DNA of 64,000 bases, taken from NCBI GenBank assembly GCA_022497155.1, contig MU385720.1:806001-870000 (forward strand), in the 5' to 3' direction. A model generated the notes under the pieces. That model was not told the DNA's origin and did not search any database. It was given only the letters and a program-made list of their open reading frames with translations. This document shows positions 22,535-34,970 of this stretch, piece after piece (within the stretch, counting starts at the first letter, position 1; each line of letters starts with the position of its first letter). This DNA is from Whalleya microplaca. Lineage: Eukaryota > Ascomycota > Sordariomycetes > Xylariales > Xylariaceae. Made by a program: the position numbers and the translations under genes.

Positions 22535-24729
22535 GTTGGTAGATGTGCTTGGTTGCTAAATGGCTGGAAGTAGAATCAGACTGCGTAGACCTCGGGGATT
22601 CGAGTTCTTATATTGGGGAGTTGAAAAACGGTTGTGTGGATGGATAATGACGGAATTGTTTGGGGGAGGTGAGCTTCTGGAGTGAAGCTTAAACCAAAAT
22701 GCAGATTGCAGGTGTTGACGAGGCCCGGATCTGCCTGCGCAAGGCGAAAGCTTAGGTTGGGAGCTCTAATCAGAGCTCGGGCCATGCCGGCACGTGATGT
22801 CAAACTCGACAGGTACCTAGGTACCAATTTGACAGCCTTGCATGTCAAGGTGCCAAGCTTTCCACCAGCCACATCTACCCTTGCTCGCCCTACCTACTGT
22901 AAAAGGAAAGTATAGGAAAAGTGCGGTATGTACTTTGAGTGTACACTCATTCTCTCTGTCATAGATTACCTTCACAAAAGTACAACATCTAGTTGTAGAG
23001 ACCAAAGGTACCATATTTCTGTGGCCATATGGGGCTCTATGGTCATGGAACCGTACCTATCAGTTTGTCTTGGAAAAGACCCCCAGATTCTACTTATAAA
23101 ATTATAAATAAACATGTATAAATAACCATGGCATGAAGTCGAGACTCGAGAGCAAATGCACATCTCTTGAAGCCCAATACATGTGAATTAAATCTAAGTT
23201 ATCATGATATTAGAAAAAATTAGACTAAGGGACGTCCGCCTCGTCATGCTTATCCTCTTCTATGCTTCAGTATAAATGTAAATCCCCCATAAACTAGGAT
23301 CTTCCAGTGAAATCTTCGCAATCCTCCTCAATCTCAACCCCATGCTAGTCACCATATCAATCACCACCTTGTTTTCTTGCAAAGAGACCCGAAGCATCAG
23401 GCCTCCCAGTCCCTCGAACCCTCAGTACCCAGGGATGATACCGCCACCACCCAACCAACCGAGCCCGACGGACAACGAACCGCCAGATAGCCATCCATCC
23501 ATCCATCACCACTTAGTTATAAGAGCCCGACATATATCCCCGAAATAATCTCGCCAGCCTCCGGTTGCACCGCCCAGACCACCTCGACGAGACCAGAGGG
23601 GGAGTCAGCCGGCCACGCGTCCGTCACCCCGCACAGCGCCGACCAGACCTTCATCGCCACACATATCTCCACGAGATGCCACAATGCCGGGTGGATCCGG
23701 GTTACCAGCTCTGAGATACGTTTTGCCAGTGCCGAGAAGAGAGCAGCCATGGTGCCAGTTACGGCGCCCTACAAGGCGATGCTACCAGGGGCGAGATCGG
23801 GATCCAGGTCAGGGGATCGCTGAGTTCGGCACCCGGATATCTAACAGGCCCCACGGAGTACCGATAGAAGGATATGTAAATCTGTACCCTGCCTGCCGGC
23901 CGGCGATCGCGGGTCGCCGCGGAGTCGGAGGGAGCAGTCAGCCAGCCTAGGAAGGTTGTGTGAGTCTTGGCAGTGCTTGTATGAACAGGAGATGGTGTTC
24001 GAGATAGACTCCAGAGGAACAGCGACCTAGAGCTAGACGGTAGGTGGAGATGGAGACGCGGGGGAGGGGCTTAGCAAGCCCAAGAGAACTTTGAAAGGTT
24101 TGCTAGCTGGCGAGGTCGTAGATTGTATAGTAAACTAGATCCTAGTGTAGATAGGCTGCCGGAACGGGAACAGCTGGCCTGGGAGGTCGGAGATAGCTGC
24201 CTAGATGAAGATTCTAGCTTGATATAGATGAGGGATAGCCACAATGCTGAGTTGGCATGGCAGAGTAAGGATTGGCTGTTGAGGGTAAGTTATAGATATT
24301 GATTTGAGGAGGGAGGGACATGCTTGCCCTAATGAAGATACATATTATGTGGAAATCAAATCAAGACGCAATGCACTGATAGGCCAGCCTCGTTGGAAAT
24401 GGCCTAAATAATACTCTGGCTACTAGAGAGATCAGATGAACGGGGACATCAACACCTTCCGAGGAACTATGCTTAATAATAATAAAAGTTCTGTTTCAAA
24501 ATTCAGAAACTGGATTTCGACTCAAGACCAAACAACAAATGCTCTTCCATCGATATTGCCGGACCCCAAACGCCGTTCGCTGCTCTGCTCGGCTATATTG
24601 TACAATTGACAAGTAGTCCGGAAACACCGCTGAATATTCCACACCCCCTTCCCGTTCTTCTAGGCCTAATCTTGGGATAAGAGATGTCAAGTAAGGAAAC
24701 TTTGGGTATCAAAACTAGGACAACTATAT
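22535..24729. other. Intergenic region between RPN11 and RPD3
   Basis: About 2.2 kb without a supported gene. Small open frames (23517-23950 on both strands, 22576-22915) overlap one another and match no family I know. A GCCATCCATCCATCCATCACC run is present near 23490-23510. Confidence 0.5.
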
Positions 24730-26952
24730 CTAGGAGCTGCCCGCGTCCTTGGCAGTATCGGCGGGCTCGGGAGGGGGAGTGCCAGTAGCCGTAGCCTTTT
24801 CCGTAGGCTCCTCTTTCTTGATCTCAGTAGTAGCCTCCTCTTTTGCCGGCTCTTCTGTGGCCTCCTCCATATCGATATCGCCATCTCGATCGGTCATTTG
24901 TGGTTCTGGTGCGTTCTTCGGCTCCGGCTTGGGGCTAGGTACTTTCTCAGCTGGTATTTCGGGGGCCTTTTCGTTGCTATCCGCATCTTGCATAACCTCG
25001 TCGGCCTCGGTTGCTACTTCCTCCGGCTTATCGTCTGGGCGGCTGGTCTCGGCATCGGCAGTCTTGTCGCTCTCTGAGCCCTCTTTGTCGGATTTGGCGT
25101 TGTCTTTAGCCTCCTTAAGAGCCTCTTCTTGTTCGGCTATGCCTGCGGCCTGAACTTCGTGCTCCGATTCCTTGTCGTCTGGCTTGGGCGGGGTGCTAGC
25201 CTTAGCTTCCAGCTCGGGCTCAGGTTCGGGCTCGGGCTCCTTATCATCCACGTCTTCCATGACAACTTCATCGAGCTCCTTAGACTTTAGCACGTTGTCA
25301 GCGCTGCCATTGACTGGAGTAGCGGCACCGCTATCGCCTTCAACGTCCGAGTTGCGGTAATCGAGGAATGTTGGCCGAGCGCTGCCATTACGGTGAACAA
25401 CGCCATTCGCCCTATCCAGATCTTCGTTATCGCTCTCTTCATACTCATTCTCTCTCTCTATCCGTTGTTCCCATCGGCGCTGTGTCATACGGACATCCTT
25501 GTTCTCGTCCTCATCCAGATCATCGAGCTCGGCGTCATCCTCATCAGACATGGCGCCCAAGGAATGACGGGGTACATCCTGCATTTGCACCGAAGGAGCA
25601 TGTGCCGTACGTCGCAAATTCTCCACGAGTTGGTTTTTGATCTTTTCCAGGTATTCCGGACTGTTCGCATTTTCCATATTAGAGGCGCGAACATCAAGGC
25701 GATATTCAGGTGCGTAGTACTAAGAAATATTAGTACATTTGACGGATTAGTGAGTAGGAGGTGAACTTACTTCGTAGTATTCATTAAAGGGTAGCGTGCG
25801 ATCCATTTTAGCATCCACGAGGAGTCCAGTCTCGAATGCCCAGGTACGTGCGACATTACGCATGGTGTAACCGCCTCCTCCTAGAACTAGGGTGGGGCGG
25901 TTGAAGCTCTTGACGAACTTGACACAGTTGGCATGGCCCTCCATACTTAGATTGAAACAACCAAGGCGGTCGCCGGACAAGCTGTCACCACCGCATTGCA
26001 GAACGACGGCGTCTGGGTTGTAGAATTCCATGACGCTCGATATGACGGGCTCGAATATCGACTTGTATGAGGTGTCTTCTATGCCGTCGCGAAGGGGGAA
26101 GTTGACCGCGTAATATTTGCCCTGGCCGATACCGATGTCCCTCAGTTCACCGGTGCCAGGGAAGTATTCGCCGTACTTGTGGAAGGACACGGTCATCACT
26201 CGATCTGTCGTATAAAAGGCCTCCTCGACACCATCACCGTGATGGACATCTATGTCGACATAGAGGACCCGCTTGTTGAATCGCAGGAGCTCGAGAATGC
26301 CAAGGACAATATCTATTCAAGAATTAGTTGTCGGCTGCGCGAAATGAGTGAAACATCAAAGGTATTGAGCCATCATACCGTTTACGTAGCAGAAGCCGCT
26401 AGCTTCGCTCTTCTTTGCGTGATGCAGTCCTCCGGCCCAGTTGACAGCTATGTCGCACTTTTGCCGGTTCAGCCGTGCGGCGCCCTCCATACTGCCGCCG
26501 GCACTGATACCGCAGAACTCAAACAGACCGTCAAACACGGGGCAGTCATCTCCGACGTTGAACTTGGTCTGCTCGCGCTGGAAGTTATCCATATTCTCGG
26601 GGCTGACTTTCTGCAAGAAATCGATATACTCGTCGGTGTGGAACTGTGTCATTTCGAGTCTCGTCGCAGGTTTTGCGCGCTATAAAGGAAATCAGTATGA
26701 ACTCAGACTCGGTGGGAATCGGAGGTTTGGCGCGAAGGCTAGGCTTACATAAATCTCCATCTTCTTGTATACGCCATAGTTCATGATCAAGCTGTGAGCC
26801 AGCCGAATTCGATGGGGTTTCATGGGATGGCCGGCAACATAGGCAAAATTGCCAATATCGGAATCATAGAAGTATGCAACCTTCTTGGGTGATGCCGTAC
26901 CCAAGGCGATGCCATTGCCATTGGCAATGTCTACTGGAGCTGCGTGCGCCAT
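24730..26952 (-). CDS. RPD3: Class I histone deacetylase RPD3/RpdA
   Basis: Four exons: 26952-26749, 26679-26379, 26312-25771 and 25719-24730 (introns 69, 66 and 51 nt), 678 aa. The deacetylase domain occupies roughly residues 20-390. Visible motifs are [20 protein letters not shown] near the start, the catalytic region [20 protein letters not shown] with the tandem His, the zinc/charge-relay [49 protein letters not shown] and the [14 protein letters not shown] loop. The last ~250 residues are a disordered Glu/Asp/Lys-rich extension, characteristic of RpdA in filamentous fungi and much longer than in yeast Rpd3; in Aspergillus this tail is needed for RpdA function. The protein is expected to act in Sin3-type corepressor complexes in the nucleus. 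Confidence 0.96.
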
Positions 26953-28143
26953 GGCTGGTCGGTGGTTTGGGTGAGGAAGAAGAAAGTTAGCAATTACATG
27001 GAGAGCTGGCGAAGATCCATGTAAGTCTCCCGACCTCAGAGTAATGCCACCTGCAGCCGAAATGATGCTTATCGATACGGCTGGATCTGTGCGTGCCCTA
27101 ATCCTGATACGGGTTAGCCCCAAGATCATCCAGCCAATAGCCGACAGCCAATAATTATGGGGAAATTATGGGACAATTGAGGGTGGCAGGATTAATCATC
27201 CAGTCATGTCATTTAACGGAATGTACCTACATATATTTGCACAGTGGCTTAACAATAAGTTTTCACAATAATTCTCTTCATTGAAGTGAATGAGTGCCAG
27301 TGCAGCAGAGCCTCGTCTAATGTTAAATGTTCTGTGAATCAGAAAAACATTAGATGTTTAGTGGTGGTACATGGATGTTCACATGCCCGCTATTAGGTAC
27401 CTATGTATGTACTGCCAAAATCAGTAAGTGTGATCTGTAATACAAGCGATGCTAAAATGGCCGACTGAACTTTGGAGGCAAGATAATCCACGCCTTTCAG
27501 TAATATATGAGAAATACAAGTATCAATTCTCCATAGTATATAAACATTGTCGCATGGCTCTTAATATCTTATGAGTTATGCCAAATGGCACACTTATCAT
27601 ATGTGGTTTGAGACAGCCCCTCTTTGCACAGTGGCGACGTAATAATAATCAATTGGCTATCTTTCATAGAAACGGGCACTAAACTCATGGGATTTCTGGC
27701 TTCAAATGCTCACATGAAAAGACATCAGTAATATGATGCTTTGAGATGAGGGTACATAATTGAGGAGTGTGTTCGAATATAATACCAATCATCTTACTAG
27801 AGTTGACTTGCAGTATCCCAACTGACAAATGAGTGGACTTGAAAGTTATGAGGCAAACATACTACTAATTAGAGTGTGCAGGATTTTATAAGAAAACACT
27901 TGACAGATTGACCTGGCACTGTTTTCGCGTCCTTGCTTTAGATGGGAAATAATTCCTTATGACCTACTCAATCTACTCCTCTATTCCGACACATCGATCG
28001 CTGGAACTAGAATAATCCCGACAGCTTAAAATCTCGGCTAGCTTTTACTGGCTGTAAGTCTTATGAGATGCCTCCGATTCAAGTTCAAGCTCAAGCTCAA
28101 TTTCAGCACCTTCAACTAATGACGCTGATATTCCGAAGCTCCC
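26953..28143. other. Intergenic region, AT-rich from about 27150
   Basis: RPD3 promoter followed by AT-rich sequence up to the end of the GMC gene. No gene is seen. Confidence 0.5.
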
Positions 28144-29771
28144 TTACCAAGCATCCTCTATGATAAAACTGGCTAGCTGTTCGGCCATAGCATAAAGCGT
28201 AGCCTGTGGGTGTCCGCTCAAAGGCATCGGGACGATGCTTGCATCGGCAACCCTCAATCCTTTAACACCAAACACTTTACCTTCCCCATCAACCACGGTG
28301 CCCATGGCTGCGGTGCCACCGGAATGATGATGCTGCATTCCAGTGCGTCGGATCCTTTGCTCAATTGCCTCGTCACTAGCATCAGCTGCGAGTGGTGTCA
28401 GGCCGTCTAGGCCATTGCCAGATGGTGGCGATTCACTATCGACAATGGCTTTCATAGGACCAGTCGTCAGCATGGCCTTCAAAGTTTGGCGAGTAGCATG
28501 GACGAGGGTATCACGATCCAGTGGGGTGGACAAATAGTTTGGTTGAATGCGCGGGGGGTCGTTTGGGGAGCTGGATCGAATTGACACCGTACCGCGGGAA
28601 GTGGGAAGAAGCAGCATAGTTGAAGTGGCGATATGGGTGCCATCGATTGGGATGCCAGGAATACCAGGCGGCATATATACCGTAATGACCTCGTAAAGGT
28701 TTCGTTTCTGCTCCTCGACTTTGGATTCGTATTTCGAGATGATCTCTGTTGGGAGAGGCCGACTGACGACCCAATCCCACGGAAGGCCTTTGAACAAAGC
28801 AGGATTCTGCCAGTTTGCGCTGCCAAAAGCGTACCCGAGGGAAGGGTCGCGCAAACGAAAGGCGAGATATATATGGCAAAATGATCGTGGAGGTTTTGGC
28901 CAACTTGTGGGGATTCGTGCACGATTGGGATACCGTGCTCAGTAAGGGTGGCTGGTGAGCCGATACCTGAGAGCATAAGGACCTGGGGCGTGCGGTACGC
29001 GCCAGCGCAGATGATGACCTCCTTCCGCGCGGTGATTTTGCAACCGTCAGCCAACTCCACTCCTGTGGCAGTGGTATCGGAGAAGGTGATTCTGTATACA
29101 GTGGTATTGGTGAACACTTTCACGTCAGTGAGTGGATACGCCGTGTATGATGGTTGCCGCATGCCTTCGCGGGAGTTCTCGTAGAACTCAGTCAGGCCTG
29201 TAATATTGCCATTATTTTTGTGCGGGTTGGGATAAACTCCAAGCTCCGCCCATGCCTCCTTCACAGGTTCGCGGAGGTGGTATTTGCGTGCTCCAGGTTC
29301 AGAGGCAGAGATTGAAGTGACCTACATGGGACCGTTAAAACCATGCTCGTCGGCGTCTGCTCCAGAGTCGTAGAAGCATTCTGACTTGCGAAGCCAAGGC
29401 TTGAGACCTTGGTAACTCCAGCGCTTGTCCCCAACTGTTTCAGCCCATTTATCATAATCTGCAGCGTCTGCACGCAACCATCCACCATAGTTGAGAATGC
29501 TGCCTCCACCCAGAGCTTTGCCAGAATTAAGGCTGTGTACACGGTTGGCCGTGTTAACGACAGGCTCACTTTGATAAGCATAATCAAATTCTCCGCCGAG
29601 GAGCGACAAGCCGCTCAGAAAGCCGGCAGCAGCAGGGTTACTAGATGGATCGGAGCCCGCTTCTAGTAGGATGACCTCGGGCTTCTTATGGCTCTGACTG
29701 AGGCGTGAAGCTATGAGGCAGCCTGTCAGGCCACCGCCAACAACGATATAGTCTGCATCCAAGCCGGCCAT
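28144..29771 (-). pseudogene. GMC-family FAD oxidoreductase, two apparent inactivating lesions
   Basis: The N-terminus (DADYIVVGGGLTGCLIASRL, then VILLEAGSD) is the FAD-binding Rossmann fold of glucose-methanol-choline oxidoreductases. The GMC signature GKALGGGSILNYGGWLR and the later AGAYRTPQVLMLSGIG are present. The C-terminal domain has MQHHHSGGTAAMG, GLRVADASIVPMPLSGHPQA and ends near 28144. Reading in one frame from 29771, a TAG stop at 29324-29322 interrupts sequence that continues to look like the family on both sides. Further on, the frame shifts by +2 at an (AT)4 tract at 28867-28874, after the LHDHFAIY segment; one AT unit fewer would restore the family-like frame. No conventional intron explains either event; a 42-nt intron with a poor GTCCCA donor could remove the stop but not the shift. 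Either a decaying gene or two sequence errors. No other introns are needed. Confidence 0.75.
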
Positions 29772-30440
29772 TTTTGGGTGGAGGAAGGTTCAAAGGAAAT
29801 CGTGGCGGATACGAGGAGGGGTGAAATGAGAGAAAGGGGCTTTGAGCTGGCGTTTTCAAGATTTTCGTTAATCAAGCCCCTTTTCAAAAACTGCAATAAT
29901 TATTCAAAGTATATCAAATGTCTGATGCGTGAAAATATATACTATTGCTGCGTATTATTCTAACAGATTGTAAAATGTAAAATCCATCCGGTGAGTAACG
30001 TGAATTTCTACCTTGTTCGGACTTCAAGCAGTAGCCAGGGAATGCTTGCTTAAGAACGAGTCCCTTGCATAAATCTAGCTCAACTTCCATCTTAGATGAG
30101 ACCCCCTTTTGTGTGCTTTGTACCTCCTTATTGTACAGCTTACATAGGAGTGTCATTTATGCAATTCTCATTGATTGAAGCAGTTAGAGTTACCTGGATA
30201 AGCATTGGTATTCGAACCTGATAAAGGCTTTTTATCGCTCTCTACTTCTATAAATTAGTAATGTAGAACGATGACCTAGTAAGCAATTCCTGCCTTTGTC
30301 TCTCCCTCAGTTTAAGGCTTCCCGGCCTATCGGGATCAACTAGCTTACCCCTATGTAAGGGGTGTCTAGGGCCCTATTCACCTGAAATAGTTGGGCTTTG
30401 TTGTCTTGTGATCAAAAGGATTCGAGCATTGAAGCCGAAG
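29772..30440. other. Intergenic region between the GMC gene and the SDR gene
   Basis: No gene is supported. Frames such as 29778-29963 and 29914-30156 are short and AT-driven. Confidence 0.5.
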
Positions 30441-31442
30441 CTACCATTCATTGAATTCGCGCGTTTCGTCGATGGTGACGAACTTGCCCGAGGTCTGCTC
30501 CCGTGTTGCTTTTTCAATCTGTGTGATGTTAGTAGTTACCAGAAACCGACTCAAGCGCATAAATGAAAACTGACCTGGCCAAACACAAAGTCGGCAGAAA
30601 CATCAACTGGAACGAACGCTTGCTCATATCCAAAGTGGCGTGCTCCTGTATTTCCCGTGTCCGTTTGCATGAACCTTCAAAATGGCTGTCAGTGTGACCT
30701 GAAAAGTAGCATAGAATACTAGAGACATTACCCAGGATCTACGACGAAAGCGATAACTCCCGGACTTACGCAGTGAACCTTTCTCGTGAGGTAGTGTGCA
30801 GCAGCTTTACTTGCGCCGTACGCAAACATTGGAAAAGGCGAATTCTCCATTGCTCCAATGCTGGCTATCGGCGTGCCTATAAGAACAAAGCGAGGCCGGC
30901 TGCCTGCTTCGAGAAGCGGCCGAATTGCTTGAAAGAGACGTAAAGGACCTAGAATTCCAACTTAGCCTCATACTTAGCAAGGATTTATTGGAATTGTTCT
31001 CCTACCTATGGTATTGATATCGAAAAGATCTCGAACCTCATGTGGCTTGACCTGCGATAGATCCCCGTACACCGTACCATAGCCTGCATTGGCTACGACT
31101 ATGTCCAACTTGTCGATTCCATGGACGTCCCGGATAAGCTTGACAGCATCTTGCGCATCCGTATCTGATACAGAGTCGACTTTGACAGTAATTAGGTTGC
31201 TGCCTTCACCTCGGGGAAGCTCAGACAACGATTGACTTGTGAAGTGCTGCGAACGGCGTACAGCAGCTATAACGGTAGTGTTGGATTGAAGAAGAAACCG
31301 TGTGGATAGAGCTCTCCCTAAACCTAGACCAGCAAGCACAAAATCCTAGTTAGAGTGGCCATCAAGCAAGGCAGTAAGTCATCCCACCTCGATTCGCGCC
31401 TGTGATAAGGACCACTGTGGGACTATCTGGGGTTGCAGTCAT
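30441..31442 (-). CDS. Short-chain dehydrogenase/reductase (NAD(P)-dependent)
   Basis: Five exons: 31442-31388, 31323-31006, 30960-30732, 30674-30575 and 30518-30441 (introns 64, 45, 57 and 56 nt), 259 aa. The cofactor-binding motif TGANRGLGRALSTRFL is formed across intron 1. NAG is present in LDIVVANAGYGTVYGD, and the catalytic Tyr-Lys pair is in FAYGASKAAAHYL (YxxxK). After the active site comes IAFVVDPGFMQTDTGN, formed across intron 3, the usual PG segment that follows the beta-6 strand. The closest type I recall is the norsolorinic-acid-ketoreductase-like (NOR-1) SDR group used in fungal polyketide pathways and detoxification; the substrate cannot be predicted. It is not evidently clustered with a backbone enzyme. 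The splice model is supported by every motif falling in frame. Confidence 0.88.
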
Positions 31443-33267
31443 CTTGATGATATCAAGGTCAGTTTTTGGGGTGGAGAAGTAGAACAAGAACAGGGTTTGG
31501 AACTAAGTTTCTTTTGTTACCTACATAGATGAAGGCGAGATTTTAGACAGAGCAAAAGTGTACTGTGCTTTAATATAACAGCCCGGTAGCTCGTGACCAT
31601 TGTTACACGACATCTCAGGCGAAAAATATAAGAACTAGTACATGAAATCAGAGCGCCTAAAGTGGCTAAGGCTAGAGTTTTACTATTTAGTCTTAGACGG
31701 CATACACTCACGCGAGAGTCAACCCCCTGAGGCACTGTATGGAGACCTTGGCTGATACCGCATAGCAAAGTCGCGTCTTATATTTAACAAAGCGGAATGA
31801 TATATAATCAATGCTTTCTTTCCTTTCTTTACATGAGTGTTTTCCTCTGCGAGTATTTGTCGGGGCCCGCAAGGTTTTTTAGCTTGTATTTTATATACGC
31901 GGAGGAAGGCAAATGAATAAGTATAGGCTGCAGTTGACTTTAGAGGAACTTGAGCCGCACGTAAAGTGGCAATACTCTGCATTTTATGTTATAAGTAGCA
32001 GCACATGAAGCAATAACAATTGGCGGTCAACACACATAGGCACTTAATATCAGACCCGCTGCCAAGCTTCTTTTCTGAATCTTTCATCATTTCCACCAAT
32101 AGTCGCCCCTTGGGAAGAACAAATCTGGCAGCAATTATACTTACTTGGGATAATGTCCTTATACCAGAGTTGTAATCATTTCAATTTAACGAGAGCTTCT
32201 CGTGGATGAAAGATTACCGTATTTACCGTATATGAGGACACGTATACTAGAGTGCTACGTGCTAACCCTGTATCAATTCAATATGAGGTTTTAGTTGAGT
32301 TAATTACAACCTTGTGACCATATGGCTGTATACAGTGCCCTCAAGGACTCTGGTGATGATATTTCCCCGAGAATAGCTATCTAAACACTCATAACCTGCG
32401 TCTATCTCATCAGTTACAGTAGCGTCATGGGACTAAAGGAGAGTCAGATAATGACATGTCATTGACTAAGAATGGATACGTATATACCTGGAAACTGCCA
32501 ATAGGTAGCGAGCAGCTAGCTAGTTTATCAGATAAGATCATGCAAGTGTGACTATTAAAGAGTGATGGAGGCATTAATGAGGAGTGAGTCACATAAAACT
32601 ATTCCAAAGCACCTTAAATATAGAGTAATTGACAGATGACTCACTGCCAACGATAATAAATGACTGGGATATAGGGATTCGGTGTAAGCAACTAGTATAC
32701 AACACGGATAGGGGGTGTTGTTGGTATATACAGTAGTAAATTATGCGATGTCAAAGAGTTTCTACTACCGAGTAACAGTCTAGGTCATATAATTGAATTT
32801 ATGAGTTCCAGCATTTCCACCAATTCAAATCATGAATTGACTGAACTTGATTTAAGTGCTATACATCACTACTAGAAACGCAAAATATAGAACAAATAAA
32901 AATTATAATTAGCAGTGTGTGCTTAAAGTATTGGAAGTACTAAGAGCACTGGTAAATGATGAGTCGTGGTATTTCATCAAAGATGATTCGTCAGTATCAG
33001 TGAGAGTAGATCTAAGTGAGAGGAGTAATATCAAACCGCACGCTAAAGCTGCATTACTAAGCACCATGTAATAGTAAACCTTACCTTACCTATTATTCAA
33101 TATGAACATGCATAATATGCGCAAAGTGGGGGTGTCCCGACATCGATCCGCGGCACGGTAAATCTTATGACGTTTTTCATAGCGGTATAAATACTAATCT
33201 GACCTCCTGCGGGAAATAACCTACTCTCCATCAGAGGCACCGTTCAAACCTCATTGCTAGTTTCGAG
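31443..33267. other. AT-rich gene-free stretch
   Basis: About 1.8 kb of AT-rich sequence with stops in all frames. A 87-codon frame (31719-31982, minus) has no family resemblance. No repeat structure or transposon domain was recognised by eye. Confidence 0.5.
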
Positions 33268-34199
33268 ATGTCTGCTGAGAAGATCGTCTTTTTTGATTTG
33301 CCATCAAAGCCGCCTTGCAAAGGCTGGTCTTTGAATCCATGGAAGAGTATGTGCCTCCTTCACGTCCTCATATATACTGGAGCGTCTAACATGACTATAC
33401 GCAGCTCGATTTGCTTTGAACTTTAAAGGCATTGATTACAAGGTGGAATGGGTGAGGCGTCATAGCTGCTGCCACTTTTCAACTTGAATGTTTGCTGACC
33501 TACCTGACCAGGTCGAATACCCGGACATTAAGCCTAAGTTTCAAGGCCAGTGAGTGATAACTACCAGTATCTCAGATCACTATTCTCAGCGCAGGATTGC
33601 AAATATCCATTGAGCACAATTGACGCCGGTCATCTAGCTTCGCAAAGGAACCGAGTCTCTACACCATCCCGACGGTCATCTTGCCCGATGGAACCTGGGT
33701 GATGGATTCGTGGGAAATAGCTGCGGCCTTGGAGAAGTCGCACCCGGAGCCCAGCCTGCACCTTGACTCACCCTACGAGCCGAAACTCAAAGCTCTCCTA
33801 CCTCAGATTGTGACCCCGTTGAGGCCCGTCTACATCCCTCTGGTCCCCAACCGTCTCCTGAACGAGGCCAGCATACCTTACTGGGTTGAGACTCGCGAGA
33901 AGCTGGCCGGGATGCCTCTGGACAGGTATGGAGTAGAGCTCGGCGGAGAGAAGGCCTGGAAAGCGGCCCAGCCCCATTTGGAGACGGTCACTGCTTGGCT
34001 GAAAGAGAATGGCGATGGGCCGTATTTCTTGGGCAAGACGGTCAGCTTTACTGACTTCGTGTGGGCCGGGTTTCTCATTTTCCTGCGCAGAATCGGCGAG
34101 GATGTGTATGAGAAGGCGCTCGAGGTCACTGGTGATAAAGAGGTCCACTTGAAACTGCTTGAGGGCGTGAAGCCATGGGCTCAGAGGGACGGCGACTAG
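33268..34199 (+). CDS. Glutathione S-transferase family protein
   Basis: Four exons: 33268-33346, 33405-33451, 33512-33549 and 33638-34199 (introns 58, 60 and 88 nt), 241 aa. The N-terminal thioredoxin fold reads IVFFDLPSKPPCKGWSLNPW, then TRFALNFKGIDYKVEWVEYP across two introns, then the cis-Pro strand YTIPTVILPDGTWVMDSWEI with the Asp-Ser pair that binds glutathione. The C-terminal helical domain contains FLGKTVSFTDFVWAGFLIF, the conserved N-capping box region of GSTs. The N-terminal layout (DLPS...SLNPWKTR) resembles the fungal etherase/LigE-like GST class, with Ser or Cys rather than Tyr as the possible catalytic residue. It probably acts in xenobiotic or secondary-metabolite conjugation. 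It lies alone between AT-rich stretches. Confidence 0.9.
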
Positions 34200-34970
34200 T
34201 TGCATGGTCGAAACTTGGAATCGAGACCTGGAGTCCAGTCTATGTTGCTCCGGATACAAATCTCATCTGAAAAGAGAACAAGATATATGAGCTCTAATAT
34301 GAATTATGAAACTTCTTCGATTCTAGTCTCGTAGTATTGTTATGAAAGAGTCCATATTCGTGTCAGTACCTGGCCGCCTTTTCTACTTATCTATTACTGT
34401 GAGGTCAGTTACTCGAAGTATGGTCTGTGTCTTAGATGGGGCAAGGTTTCGTCTTCATTGCGATTTACCATCGTATTGAAATTGTATCCATGTCAACATT
34501 GAAACAACAATTCGATCTAAATGGAGCTTACAAATCATATATACCTTGTAAAGCATGATATTCAGATCCATCAATGAGGTGGTCAGATTGATGTTGTAAA
34601 AGACTGAAGACTGTCAGATTTGATAAGTACATGTACTAAGTACCTAGGTATATTTTATATGGGCCAAAAAGGTACTTAGATTCCTACCTCTGTAGCGTCA
34701 GCAAAACGCATTGACCACTAGAAAGTATGCAGATTACCGGACATCACGTGAGCCAATTACTTCAATCAGCAATCGCTTCCCAAAAGTGTGGGTCTAGGGT
34801 TTTTTTTTTGTGCAGGCCGCACACAGGTTAAGGTTTGACAACGGATTTACCTACCCAGAAATTTGGAGCCACTGGATTTTCTTCGTTCACGACGACACGC
34901 ACCATTTCCCGACCACCACGACACGAACACCGTCCCCGATCACTAATTCGTCCCGTATAAATCAGCAGCA
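34200..34970. other. Intergenic region, promoter of the uL14 gene
   Basis: AT-rich 3' flank of the GST gene followed by the promoter of the ribosomal protein gene. A T9 run at about 34800-34809 lies 160 bp before the start codon. No gene is seen. Confidence 0.5.

Noticed and set aside
23517..23950. Small frames on both strands between RPN11 and RPD3
   Set aside because: They overlap one another, are short, and have no family resemblance or conserved start context that I can see.
29322..29363. A 42-nt intron removing the TAG in the GMC gene
   Set aside because: It would use a poor GTCCCA donor, has no clear branch site, is shorter than any other intron here, and deletes sequence that reads as ordinary coding; the separate frameshift would remain.
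28144..34199. GMC, SDR and GST genes as one secondary-metabolite cluster
   Set aside because: There is no backbone enzyme or transporter, the genes are separated by long AT-rich gaps, and one member is broken; proximity alone is not enough.
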